Shown here: piece by piece, positions 53,423 through 62,532 of the stretch
Position numbering within the stretch: position 1 is the stretch's first letter
Layout of the letters: every line of letters starts with the position of its first letter
Origin: JACMQW01 sp964536965
GTDB taxonomy: Bacteria; Bdellovibrionota; UBA1018
Direction of reading: 5' to 3'
Assembly (NCBI GenBank): GCA_964536965.1
Contig: CAZIAL010000012.1
Coordinates: 15,148 to 79,147, forward strand
DNA: 64,000 bases
The notes under the pieces: model-generated
The model's database searches: none
Told to the model about the DNA's origin: nothing
What the model saw: the letters and a program-made list of their open reading frames with translations, nothing else
Translations under genes and position numbers: made by a program

Positions 53423-55579
53423 ATGTCCAGATTGAATGACCTGCTGCGTGAATTGCGTGGGAGGGAACCTGCACTTGCTCGGGATTTGGAGCGGGAGGTC
53501 AGTGCTCTCGCCGACCGCCGCGCGTTCGGGCTGAATTTTGAACGTCATGTGCCGGAGGCTGTAGAGCTTCCTGGTCGGAAGATCCGCAAGGGCGACAAGG
53601 TACGAATTCTCCCTCCACGTGGACAGACATCAAAAAAAGTCGACGACAAGCTCTGGCGGGTCGTTGGGGTGGACCGCGCGAAAGCAAAGGCCGCGCTAGA
53701 GGCGCTCGCACCGCCAGATTCCGAGAGCGACGCTCCCAATGAGCTTTTGAAACTCGAAATCACTAGTGCGCAGCTCGACGATCTGATCGTTGTCGCTGAA
53801 TTCCGCGACCCGATCTATCCGGGACTGGTTTCCACGGGGAAAGTCGAGCGTGGGGGCGATAAACCATTTCATTCAGTAATCAACGCCGAAAACTTCCACG
53901 CGCTCGAGACTTTGCTTTTCACTCATCGCGGGAAAGTCGATTGCATCTACATTGATCCGCCATACAACACGGGAGCGAAGGACTGGAAATACAATAATCA
54001 TTACGTTGAGGCAGAAGACTTGTATCGACATAGCAAGTGGCTTGCCTTCATGGAGAGGAGGCTGAAGATTGCTAAAGAACTTTTGAATCCGAGCGCCTCA
54101 GCTTTAATCGTTACAATCGACGAAAAGGAATATCTGCGGCTTGGTCTATTACTAGAGCAAACTTTTCCCGAGGGGAAAGTCCAAATGATTTCCTCAGTAA
54201 TAAATCCAAAAGGCGTTGTTCGCGCAAACGAATTCACCAGGACGAATGAATTTATATTTTTTGTTTTATTAGGTGAGCAAAAAATATCGCCAGAAATTAC
54301 CAGCGATAAGGAAAAAGAAGTTCGGTGGGCAAGTTTACGTAGATTTGAAATATCATCCAGAAGACATGGACCAACTAAGCGCCTCGAACAATTCTATCCC
54401 GTCTATATTGATGAAAAAAACGGGACCATTAAAAAAATTGGAACACCTTTAGGGCTCGATGAAAGCCGACACAAGGTTAAGGAAATTGACGGATGTGTGA
54501 CCGTATTTCCGTTAAAGCCCGATGGCACTGAAATGGTCTGGGGTTTGAGTGCGGAGACTTGCCGTAAGTATCTCGAGCGAGGGTTTGTAAAGGTTGTTCG
54601 AGCAAAAAAAGCAAAGGGAGCCGATGCTTTTACAATTTACTATTTGACGAGCGGTCAGATTGAGGACCTTGAAAAGGGAGCTCTGACCATTACTGGAAAG
54701 GACCCAGACGGATCCGTTGCCGTTGCTTTCACGGAGGGGAAGTTTTCTCTTCCGACAACTCAGTGGGAGCGCGAATCTCACAACGCTCAAGCTCACGGAA
54801 GCGGGCTTTTGAAAGCGCTATTGCCTGATCGGAGCTTCCCATTTCCAAAGAGTTTATACGCCGTTGAGGATGCTCTTTCCCTTGTAGTAAAGGCGAAGAA
54901 TGATGCCCTTATTTTGGATTTCTTCTCAGGATCAGGAACAACCGCACATGCGGTGATGAGACTTAACCAGCGAGACAACGGAAAACGCCAATGTATTTGC
55001 GTCACGAACAATGAGGTCGGAGTAAATGAACAGAAAGATTTGCGAAACAAAAAGCTCAGACCTGGCGATGAAGAGTGGGAGAAATGGGGTATTTGTAATT
55101 ACATAACCAAGCCGCGAGTGCAGGCCGCCATTACTGGTAATTCGCCGGACGGAAAAAAAATTGTAGGTGACTATAAATTTACGAACGAGTTTCCAATTGC
55201 TGAAGGATTGAAAGAAAACGCCGAATTCTTCACTCTAACATACGAAGCGCCGTTGCGAGTCGCATCTAATCGCGAATTCAATAAGATCGCACCACTTCTC
55301 TGGATGCGTGCCGGAGCGCAAGGGCGACGTATCGACGACATCTCGAAGGGCTGGGAAGTTGCGGAAGGGTACGGAGTACTCGCCGATCTCGATCGCACCG
55401 ATAAGTTTTTGAAAGCGGTAAAGTCGAATGAGAAAGTTCGAGTCGCGTACATCGTCACCGATGAGGAACGACTTTTCGAGGCCGTCGCACAAAGGTTGCC
55501 CGAACGGGTTGAACCAGTACGCCTGTACGAAGCCTATCTGAGGAACTTTGAGATCGAATCTGGGCGGAGCGCACTGTGA
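53423..55579 (+). CDS. mod: Type III restriction system adenine methyltransferase (Mod)
   Basis: 718 residues. Motif IV DCIYIDPPYNTGAKDWKY comes first (about residue 176) and motif I ILDFFSGSGTTAHAVMRLN late (about 497), the order of beta-class N6-adenine methylases such as type III Mod. The intervening target-recognition part (about 260-450) is AT-rich, unlike the ends. Methylates the target site and directs the Res subunit. Its stop overlaps the res start by 4 nt. Confidence 0.93.
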   Translation: MSRLNDLLRELRGREPALARDLEREVSALADRRAFGLNFERHVPEAVELPGRKIRKGDKVRILPPRGQTSKKVDDKLWRVVGVDRAKAKAALEALAPPDSESDAPNELLKLEITSAQLDDLIVVAEFRDPIYPGLVSTGKVERGGDKPFHSVINAENFHALETLLFTHRGKVDCIYIDPPYNTGAKDWKYNNHYVEAEDLYRHSKWLAFMERRLKIAKELLNPSASALIVTIDEKEYLRLGLLLEQTFPEGKVQMISSVINPKGVVRANEFTRTNEFIFFVLLGEQKISPEITSDKEKEVRWASLRRFEISSRRHGPTKRLEQFYPVYIDEKNGTIKKIGTPLGLDESRHKVKEIDGCVTVFPLKPDGTEMVWGLSAETCRKYLERGFVKVVRAKKAKGADAFTIYYLTSGQIEDLEKGALTITGKDPDGSVAVAFTEGKFSLPTTQWERESHNAQAHGSGLLKALLPDRSFPFPKSLYAVEDALSLVVKAKNDALILDFFSGSGTTAHAVMRLNQRDNGKRQCICVTNNEVGVNEQKDLRNKKLRPGDEEWEKWGICNYITKPRVQAAITGNSPDGKKIVGDYKFTNEFPIAEGLKENAEFFTLTYEAPLRVASNREFNKIAPLLWMRAGAQGRRIDDISKGWEVAEGYGVLADLDRTDKFLKAVKSNEKVRVAYIVTDEERLFEAVAQRLPERVEPVRLYEAYLRNFEIESGRSAL

Positions 55580-58182
55580 AATACACATTAAAAGATTATC
55601 AGTCAGACGCTGTTTTCGATGTCTTGGTCAGGCTGAAGCTCGCGAGGGAAGCCTTCAAAAAGAATGGAGACAGCTCCTCGTTCTCGCTTACAGCTACCAC
55701 GGGCGCCGGAAAAACCGTGATGGCCGCCGCTGCGATCGAAGCACTCTTCTGGGGAAATGAAGCGATCGACTTCGAACCGGATCCGGGTGCGGTGGTTCTC
55801 TGGTTTTCCGATGACCCGAGTTTGAACATGCAGACGTTCAACCGCCTTCGAGACGCGTCTGAGAAATTTACTTATTCGAATTTGGTTCATATCGAGCCCC
55901 CCTTCGCGCAGCCGCGTCTTGAACCTCGAAAGGTTTACTTTCTGAACACTCAGAAACTCACGAAGAGTTCATTGCTCACTCGCGGTCATGTCGAAGACGC
56001 AGCCGACGCTCCTCGGCTTCCCGGCTTCGGAGAGCCCACTCCGGATATGCAGGGATGGACAATCTGGGAGACTCTCGCGAGTACGATCGCGTCCGACGAC
56101 CTCACTCTGTATCTAGTTTTGGATGAAGCGCATCGGGGCTTCAATGCGAAGACCTCGTCTGACAAGCAGACGATCGTGCGTCGCTTGGTCAATGGAACCA
56201 AATCCCGACCGCCCATTCCAATAGTATGGGGGATCTCAGCCACGATTGCGAACTTCGAGATGGCGATGAAGGAGTCGGAAGCGATTAAAAATCGGCGACC
56301 GTTGCCGCCAGTGATCGTAGACCCGGGGCGAGTGCAAGAGTCAGGCTTAGTTAAAGACACCTTGGTGCTCGATATTCCAGAACAAGCTGGAAAATTCGAC
56401 TCAGTTCTCGTTCGTCGTGCCGCCCGAAAATTGAAAGATTCAACCGAGCGGTGGGAGGAGTATGCTCGCACGCAAGGAGCATCCGATCATGTGCAGCCGC
56501 TCCTCGTGTTGCAAACGCCGAATACGCCTTCTCCTGACGACGTGGGACTCGCGCTCGATACGATTTTCGCAGAGTACCCTGAGTTACGTGCCGATTCGGT
56601 GAGGCACGTACTTGGGGACCATTCCAGGCAGACGTTCGGCGCGTGGAATGTTGATTGGATCGAACCACAGCGTGTACAGAGCGAATCTCACGTGCGCGTT
56701 CTGATTGCGAAAGACGCGATTTCGACGGGCTGGGACTGTCCCCGAGCTGAAGTGCTTGTGTCCTTCCGTCCAGCGAAGGATGCCACTCATATTACTCAGC
56801 TCCTTGGACGGATGGTTCGAAGTCCGCTCGCGCGCCGGATTCCCGGCGATGAGCGGCTGAACGCAGTCGATTGTATTCTCCCATTTTTCGATCGCTCAAC
56901 TGCTGTGAAAGTTGTCCGCTTTCTGACGGGCGATCTAGAGTCCATGCCCGGCGCGGAGAAAAAAGCGGTCATCGACGGAAAGGAACTGAAACCTAATCCT
57001 GAAGTTCCGAAGGCCGTGTGGGATCTCTGGGAGAAGTTACCCACGGAAACGCTTCCTCAACGCGGCGTAAGACCGATGAAACGCCTGGTCGCTCTCGCAC
57101 AGGCTCTTTCATCCGACAATGTATCTAAAGCCGCGCTCGGTGAAGTTGAGAAAGAGTTGCACACGGTCCTGGATGCATATGCAGTCCGCTACAAGGACAA
57201 GTTAGCCGAAGCCGTTCGTGAAGTCTGGGGCGTTCAGATTCAGCAGATCGAGGGTCGCTTCGGAAAAAAGGGGCTGACCTACGCTGAGTTCGTCGAGCGT
57301 GCCGACGATCGGGCGATTCGAGCGGGGTTTGATGTGGCTAAAAAAGCGTTCGGCGCCGATGTCGCTCAATCCTACGTGAACCACCTTGCAGGACCAGACG
57401 AGGATGAAATGGAAGACGACGGGCTCCGCGAAGCATATGTTCGCGCAACGGCTCTGGCTACGGTGAAGGAGTTGCGCGAAAGAGTAGATAAAGAAGCGCT
57501 TGATATGACCCAGCGTCTGTTTAGCGAACAGCGGGTCGCGATCAAGGAGCTAACTGACGCCCGACAGCAGGAGTACGAAAATATTCGCGCGATGGCGAGT
57601 GAGCCCCAGCGCAGCGTTCTCCGTCCTCCGCGCACTCGAATCGAGGGTTTTTCGGTCGAACTAAAGGACGAAGAGATCGTTCCAGCTCCGCTTGTGCGTC
57701 TGCACCTTATGGCCGATGAGGAAGGGAACTTTCCGCTCGGTACGTTGAATAAATGGGAATACGAAGTCGTCAAGGCGGAGCTTAAGCGACCGAGTGTCCG
57801 AGGGTGGTATCGGAATCCTTCACGGGCCGCTGTGGATTCTCTCGGAGTTGCGTATCGCGATGACACGACGGGGAATTGGCGCTCCATGCATCCTGACTTC
57901 GTCTTCTTTCACGAGGTGAATGGTAAAGTCGTGGTGTCGATTCTTGATCCCCATGGGCACCACCTCGACGACGCTCTCATGAAACTGAAGGCACTCGCCA
58001 AGTTCGCTGAGAAGTACGGTGATGAATTCCATCGGATCGAAGCTCTGGCCGAAGTGGATAGACAAATGCGAGTGCTGGATATGAAAAGAAGCGACGTTCG
58101 CGAAATGGTTCTTGTTGCGAAACAAGGCGCAAAGGAACTCTATCAGTCTGAATCCGCGTTTGATTACGAGATCAAAGATTGA
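55576..58182 (+). CDS. res: Type III restriction system helicase/endonuclease subunit (Res)
   Basis: 868 residues. Superfamily 2 helicase: Walker A TTGAGKTVMAAAAIEA (residues about 36-50), motif II LYLVLDEAHRG, motif III WGISATIAN and motif VI HITQLLGRMVRSPLARR. The C-terminal domain should hold a PD-(D/E)XK nuclease: HPDFVFFHEVNGKVVVSILDPHGHHLDDAL. Here the usual E-x-K position reads D-P-H, so the nuclease is atypical. It needs Mod for site recognition. The stop is only 21 nt from the convergent nurA stop. Confidence 0.9.
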   Translation: MKYTLKDYQSDAVFDVLVRLKLAREAFKKNGDSSSFSLTATTGAGKTVMAAAAIEALFWGNEAIDFEPDPGAVVLWFSDDPSLNMQTFNRLRDASEKFTYSNLVHIEPPFAQPRLEPRKVYFLNTQKLTKSSLLTRGHVEDAADAPRLPGFGEPTPDMQGWTIWETLASTIASDDLTLYLVLDEAHRGFNAKTSSDKQTIVRRLVNGTKSRPPIPIVWGISATIANFEMAMKESEAIKNRRPLPPVIVDPGRVQESGLVKDTLVLDIPEQAGKFDSVLVRRAARKLKDSTERWEEYARTQGASDHVQPLLVLQTPNTPSPDDVGLALDTIFAEYPELRADSVRHVLGDHSRQTFGAWNVDWIEPQRVQSESHVRVLIAKDAISTGWDCPRAEVLVSFRPAKDATHITQLLGRMVRSPLARRIPGDERLNAVDCILPFFDRSTAVKVVRFLTGDLESMPGAEKKAVIDGKELKPNPEVPKAVWDLWEKLPTETLPQRGVRPMKRLVALAQALSSDNVSKAALGEVEKELHTVLDAYAVRYKDKLAEAVREVWGVQIQQIEGRFGKKGLTYAEFVERADDRAIRAGFDVAKKAFGADVAQSYVNHLAGPDEDEMEDDGLREAYVRATALATVKELRERVDKEALDMTQRLFSEQRVAIKELTDARQQEYENIRAMASEPQRSVLRPPRTRIEGFSVELKDEEIVPAPLVRLHLMADEEGNFPLGTLNKWEYEVVKAELKRPSVRGWYRNPSRAAVDSLGVAYRDDTTGNWRSMHPDFVFFHEVNGKVVVSILDPHGHHLDDALMKLKALAKFAEKYGDEFHRIEALAEVDRQMRVLDMKRSDVREMVLVAKQGAKELYQSESAFDYEIKD

Positions 58183-58203
58183 AAATGCTCACGGCGAGTG
58201 TGG

Positions 58204-59565
58204 TCAAGTCGTGGAGCGCGGCGTGGCTTGCTGTTCGGTGAATCTTTGGAGAATTCTTGCCGAGGGATAGCTCGACATCGACGAGATTCCGTTAGCTAGC
58301 TCGATCGGAAATAGTGCACCTTCAAATCGATGGCTTGCGATGGTTGGGAGCGTGGCCAGGATCCTATCAAGGCCAATAAGGTCCGTAGCGCTCGGAAACT
58401 CTTCGGAGGAGTCGTAGGCGCCAGTCGGCACGTTCAGAACCATAGAACAGCCCGGCTCCAGTTTCACGAGAACCTTTTCCCCCCAATTCGTTTTCAGGCC
58501 GTAAGGGTTTGAAAGGTCGGGAGTGCGCAGTACTTCTTTGCGGACATACTCGTGAGAAAGAACAGCGAATGCTGGCCTTTCTCCTCGTGCGCTCGGGGGA
58601 GCGGAGCGTGAAATCGCGGACAAATGATCAAAAAATGTCCCACTCTTCTCCTGGCCTATGATGTGTACAGGTCGACCTTTCGTCTTTGCGAATTGCAAGA
58701 ACGCCCGAATCGGGGGAACTAGTTTTGAGTATTGAGCGCGAAGAGATAGGGGACCGTCTTTAATGAAGAGTGTGTCGCTTAGCAAATTGGAGTCCGAAAA
58801 GCCCCAGAGTAACCTCACCGCTGTGAACAGCATGAGGGTTTCCATGATCAGCATATACGCTGACGATACGGAGTCTGGCGCGCTTTCCTCGTCCATGTCG
58901 AGATGGAAACCGATCATGTCCGTTAGGAACACTTCCTTTTTACATTTCGAATTCGGACAGGTTCCCGCGTCCGAATCCGCGGGGAGCCCTTCCTTAATCT
59001 CATCTCGGCAGTGTGGACACGCGAATGCAGGTGAGCGCACCAGCGCCGGGCCCCATTTTTGGTAGGCAATCCACTTTAACGTTTCGTAAAACGCGCCGTC
59101 TTGGTCGATCTTCATCGAGTCCCGAACGATGTGGCGAACGGCTTGAAGATTAGAACCAAGTGGCGTTTGGATGTTCTTCAAGGGAAATACGGTTGCATGG
59201 AAAACTGCACAGTCTGCCATGATGTCTTGGAGTAGAACCGGATGCGGAAGATCCTTGTCGATCTTATCGAGTCGCGTTTTGTCCACGGTGAGGAGAGCGG
59301 TCTTCACGAACGCTAGCTCGCGAGGCGGTTTCTCCTCGGTTTTCACCGCGACGTAAGAGCCATCCACTGCCCAGACATTGCGAAGTGGCTGGGTCTTCGT
59401 TGGATCAAACTGCTCCCAAATCTCTGCGGAGTCGGCGTCCTGCGGTTGTGGTGCGGAGTCAAACGCGGATACGAGGGACTTAACCCACTCGCTGCCGATC
59501 ACTGCGAGGTGTCCGAGCTTAGATGCTACCTCGCCAGGAAGTCGGGTGCCTCCGGAGTACGGCAT
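58204..59565 (-). CDS. NurA-like nuclease with zinc ribbon
   Basis: 453 residues. The NurA domain is recognised from VWAVDGSYVAV (Asp-Gly-Ser) and LFIKDGPLSLRAQ (Asp-Gly-x-Leu), the two catalytic Asp regions. A four-Cys zinc ribbon (CPHCRDEI...CPNSKCKK) is inserted in between. NurA is a 5'-3' DNA nuclease that works with the HerA hexamer. Its ATG overlaps the HerA stop (TAATG), so the pair is coupled and near-stoichiometric. Confidence 0.85.
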   Translation of the reverse strand: MPYSGGTRLPGEVASKLGHLAVIGSEWVKSLVSAFDSAPQPQDADSAEIWEQFDPTKTQPLRNVWAVDGSYVAVKTEEKPPRELAFVKTALLTVDKTRLDKIDKDLPHPVLLQDIMADCAVFHATVFPLKNIQTPLGSNLQAVRHIVRDSMKIDQDGAFYETLKWIAYQKWGPALVRSPAFACPHCRDEIKEGLPADSDAGTCPNSKCKKEVFLTDMIGFHLDMDEESAPDSVSSAYMLIMETLMLFTAVRLLWGFSDSNLLSDTLFIKDGPLSLRAQYSKLVPPIRAFLQFAKTKGRPVHIIGQEKSGTFFDHLSAISRSAPPSARGERPAFAVLSHEYVRKEVLRTPDLSNPYGLKTNWGEKVLVKLEPGCSMVLNVPTGAYDSSEEFPSATDLIGLDRILATLPTIASHRFEGALFPIELANGISSMSSYPSARILQRFTEQQATPRSTT

Positions 59566-61592
59566 TACCGTCCCCCACCGGTGCTAGAGCCCGATTGAAG
59601 AGGGGCAGTCGCTTCGAACTTATTTGCCTGGACCGGGATCACGAAGCGGTGAGACATGGTCAGCATCCGCATGTAGCCCGGGGTTTTCGCACGCATGATG
59701 TCCTCTTCGATGCCCGCAAACGTGATTTGTACACGAGACAAGGACTTCGCCTCGTCTTGACTTGATAGGTGGCCGACGAAGAAGTTTTCCGTTTGAGCGA
59801 GGAGTTCTTTGTTAATCGTCGAAGGCGATTGGGTCGAATAGACCATTCCGATGTGGAATTTCGCTCCCTCTTTCGCGAACCGTGTGTAGACGCCAGTAAA
59901 ATCCTTGTCGTTCGGCGGGAAGAGATTGTGCGCTTCTTCAAAGAAAAGCTGAACGAAGTGCTTATCGAGTTTATTACTGACAAACTTCTTTTCTTGGTTT
60001 GCGAAGACTTCCTTTGAAAGGATGTCTGAGAAATAGCGACGTAATTTATCAGTCGCATTACCCAGATCGAGAATAACGGTTTTTCCAGAGTCGAGTAAAG
60101 CGATGATGTCAGCGATGAAATTTCCGGCTTGGGCCGAGTGATAATCCATATAGGGGCGGAGCATGATTGGGCCAGACCCCGTACTCGGCGCAAGAAAAGT
60201 CAGGAGTGCTTTATCGTCTGCATCAAATACGTCGTTACCAGAGGACGATTTCAGCGCATCAAGTTCTTTATCTTGAACGTAAGCGCTGTAAATAGAAAAC
60301 TCGGCGGCCATCTCGTCTAGGGTACTTGGAGCGGCGGGAGGAGTGCCGCGTTCGAGCGCTCCGTAAGCAGTAGCGCGGATGGTGTCGTTGAAGTGAGGAT
60401 CGAAGTTCCTCGTGGATCCGGCAGCAAGGCCAAGGGCTCTTAAGCGAGTCTCATCCGCCTGATATCCCGCTTTCTTCAAAACGGCCCAGTAGATTTGGAT
60501 TTTTCGGATGGCACGAATCTTCTCGTTTTGGGGAAGAGCCGTGATCGAACCGAGAGATGGGAGTTTTACGCTTGCGAATGCGCGACTATAGTTGGCCGCC
60601 TGGTTATCTTCGGCCATGAAAGATGCCAAAACTTCAATGCCCGCGTCTGGCTGTTCATAGAAGTTCAGGCGAAGCGGCTTCGAAGGCGTATTTGGGCGTG
60701 CGGTCAGGGCATAGACCTGACACCTGTCCGCATACGCGGATCTGATCGAAGCATTGCCATCTTGGGGGTTGTCGTTCGCGTATTCGCCGTTGATATCGAA
60801 GATGAGTTGACCGACGGAGTTGTCACCAGCAGTCGCCTCTAAAAGGCCCTGTGCTAATAGCTTCACCACGTTCGACTTACCGAGGCGAGTTTTACCAAAC
60901 ATCGCAGTTCTGCATCCCTTGAAGTCCGACATCGAAATTTTTACCGGAATTCGAGGTGTGCCGCTGTCTGGCTTGAGCTGGCATTCCATCGTTCGTAGGA
61001 CACCGACTTCGTATTGGTTAAGCTCTTTCACAGTGCCGTTTACGATGACTTTGAGGAGGTCGTCGTCCGGCGCAAATACCTTATAGCGGTGAGCACTGAC
61101 GACGTTGTTGACGTCGCCCGAAAATGCAAGCCTCCGCGTGTTGGCGGGATCCGCGTAAAACATACCGAGAACGTCACAGGTGAGTGCTCCCCACTGAAGT
61201 TCGCTCTGAGTCCAGATGTCGAGTTCCGGCATCGACTTCTTATGGAGTTCAAAATAGGTCTGTTGGACCTGGCTGCTGAGTGGGGTAGGAGAAACGCCGG
61301 TCACCCGCAAGAGAGTGAAATGAGGCGGCAGATTACCCGGATTGTTTGGCGTCAGGATCAGAAACGAGCCACGGGGGATCCCGCCCACGGCAATTTTGTA
61401 AGGGTCCGAGGTGATGATTTTAGCGCTTTCGTATCCGAGCTCGAGGACGTAGCCCACGAAACGCATCTTGTTGATCAGCTTCGCTTTCTCGTATTGATCC
61501 TGCTGTTTGATGAACTCGGTCAGTGCTTCAATGGGATTGCCCTGAGTTGCGGCTGTCTGAACGAGATTGTTTAATGTGGTTTTTTCACTCAT
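59565..61592 (-). CDS. HerA-like hexameric ATPase/translocase
   Basis: 675 residues from ATG 61592 (a GTG one codon earlier is also possible). An N-terminal HAS-barrel-like region (about 45-200) leads to the FtsK/HerA motor: Walker A AMFGKTRLGKSNVVKLLAQG, Walker B VQLFFEEAHNLF, and sensor-like VYSTQSPSTINKELLAQTENFF. It pumps DNA through a ring, feeding NurA. First gene after dam in the operon dam-herA-nurA (order of transcription from 62.4 kb leftward), 12 nt downstream of dam. Confidence 0.92.
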   Translation of the reverse strand: MSEKTTLNNLVQTAATQGNPIEALTEFIKQQDQYEKAKLINKMRFVGYVLELGYESAKIITSDPYKIAVGGIPRGSFLILTPNNPGNLPPHFTLLRVTGVSPTPLSSQVQQTYFELHKKSMPELDIWTQSELQWGALTCDVLGMFYADPANTRRLAFSGDVNNVVSAHRYKVFAPDDDLLKVIVNGTVKELNQYEVGVLRTMECQLKPDSGTPRIPVKISMSDFKGCRTAMFGKTRLGKSNVVKLLAQGLLEATAGDNSVGQLIFDINGEYANDNPQDGNASIRSAYADRCQVYALTARPNTPSKPLRLNFYEQPDAGIEVLASFMAEDNQAANYSRAFASVKLPSLGSITALPQNEKIRAIRKIQIYWAVLKKAGYQADETRLRALGLAAGSTRNFDPHFNDTIRATAYGALERGTPPAAPSTLDEMAAEFSIYSAYVQDKELDALKSSSGNDVFDADDKALLTFLAPSTGSGPIMLRPYMDYHSAQAGNFIADIIALLDSGKTVILDLGNATDKLRRYFSDILSKEVFANQEKKFVSNKLDKHFVQLFFEEAHNLFPPNDKDFTGVYTRFAKEGAKFHIGMVYSTQSPSTINKELLAQTENFFVGHLSSQDEAKSLSRVQITFAGIEEDIMRAKTPGYMRMLTMSHRFVIPVQANKFEATAPLQSGSSTGGGR

Positions 61593-61604
61593 CACGCGTT
61601 TCCC

Positions 61605-62429
61605 TCAATTGCTCAAAATTACTAGTTCGTCGAAGCTTCGGCGACTTTCCGGCGCGGCTGAAATGCAGCTCGCTCTTGAAACTGTCCGCAATTTAAAGCC
61701 TCGATCACGGTAGAGTTTCCGCAACGAGTGATGATGCCCGTTCGTACTTACTACTTTCGCTCCTCGATCGACTGCGCGCTCCAAGGCGTCCGCGAGGCGA
61801 ATCTGGTCGTCCCATGAAAAGAGTTTTTCGTTGTACTTGATGAACCCATTGTTGTTGTGGCGAACGGTATATGGCGGATCCGCGAAAACCAGATCTCCCT
61901 TTTTGGCCATATCGATGGCGACTTCAAAATCAGTCGCCATCAGTTTTGCATTCGCAAGTGCTCGAGCGATCGCGCCGAAGTTATCGGAATCAAACAGGAC
62001 CGTGTTTCGACTGCCTTTTGGGACATTGAATTTTCCAAATCGGTTCACTCGATAGATGCCATTGAAGCAGGTTCGGTTCAGGTAAATAAGGCGTGCCGCC
62101 GCTGAGGCCGTGGATCGTGGCTGAGAGTCTCGGATCCTGTAGTAGTAGTCCGCGTCATGTCCTCGTTGATGGACGCGAAGACTGCGAAGCACTTTTCTCC
62201 AGTCCTCTTGAATGCCTTGATATGTCGCGATTAGGTCGCGGTTTACGTCGGTGAGGATTGCCTTCTTCGGACAAAGCGAAAAGAAGACCGCGCCACTTCC
62301 TAGGAAGGGTTCGATATAGGTGCCGTACTTTTCTGGTAGTAGTTCGTCGTAATTTGTAACGAACCAGCGTTTCCCACCGGGCCATTTGAGGAACGGCGGA
62401 CTGCCTTTCATTGCGTCGCTGTCTTTCAT
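61605..62429 (-). CDS. Dam-family adenine-N6 DNA methyltransferase
   Basis: 274 residues. PFLKWPGGKRWFV at the N-terminus, motif I EPFLGSGAVFFSL and motif IV LVFADPPYTVRH, in the order typical of alpha-class Dam/DpnM enzymes. The target is unknown. It sits first in the operon with herA and nurA, so it may mark self DNA for that pair, as in restriction systems. Confidence 0.92.
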   Translation of the reverse strand: MKDSDAMKGSPPFLKWPGGKRWFVTNYDELLPEKYGTYIEPFLGSGAVFFSLCPKKAILTDVNRDLIATYQGIQEDWRKVLRSLRVHQRGHDADYYYRIRDSQPRSTASAAARLIYLNRTCFNGIYRVNRFGKFNVPKGSRNTVLFDSDNFGAIARALANAKLMATDFEVAIDMAKKGDLVFADPPYTVRHNNNGFIKYNEKLFSWDDQIRLADALERAVDRGAKVVSTNGHHHSLRKLYRDRGFKLRTVSRASCISAAPESRRSFDELVILSN

Positions 62430-62532
62430 GTGGTGCGTTACTTAAATTTTAACAGCATAACCGATGAATGCGAAAACGAATACTGCACTTAAAGACGGCG
62501 TATCAATGCTCGACACTCCGCGATGAGGGTCT

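Noticed and set aside
50589..62429. BREX, DISARM or Druantia assignment of the defence locus
   Set aside because: No PglZ, BrxC/BrxL, DrmA/DrmB or DruE-like proteins are present.
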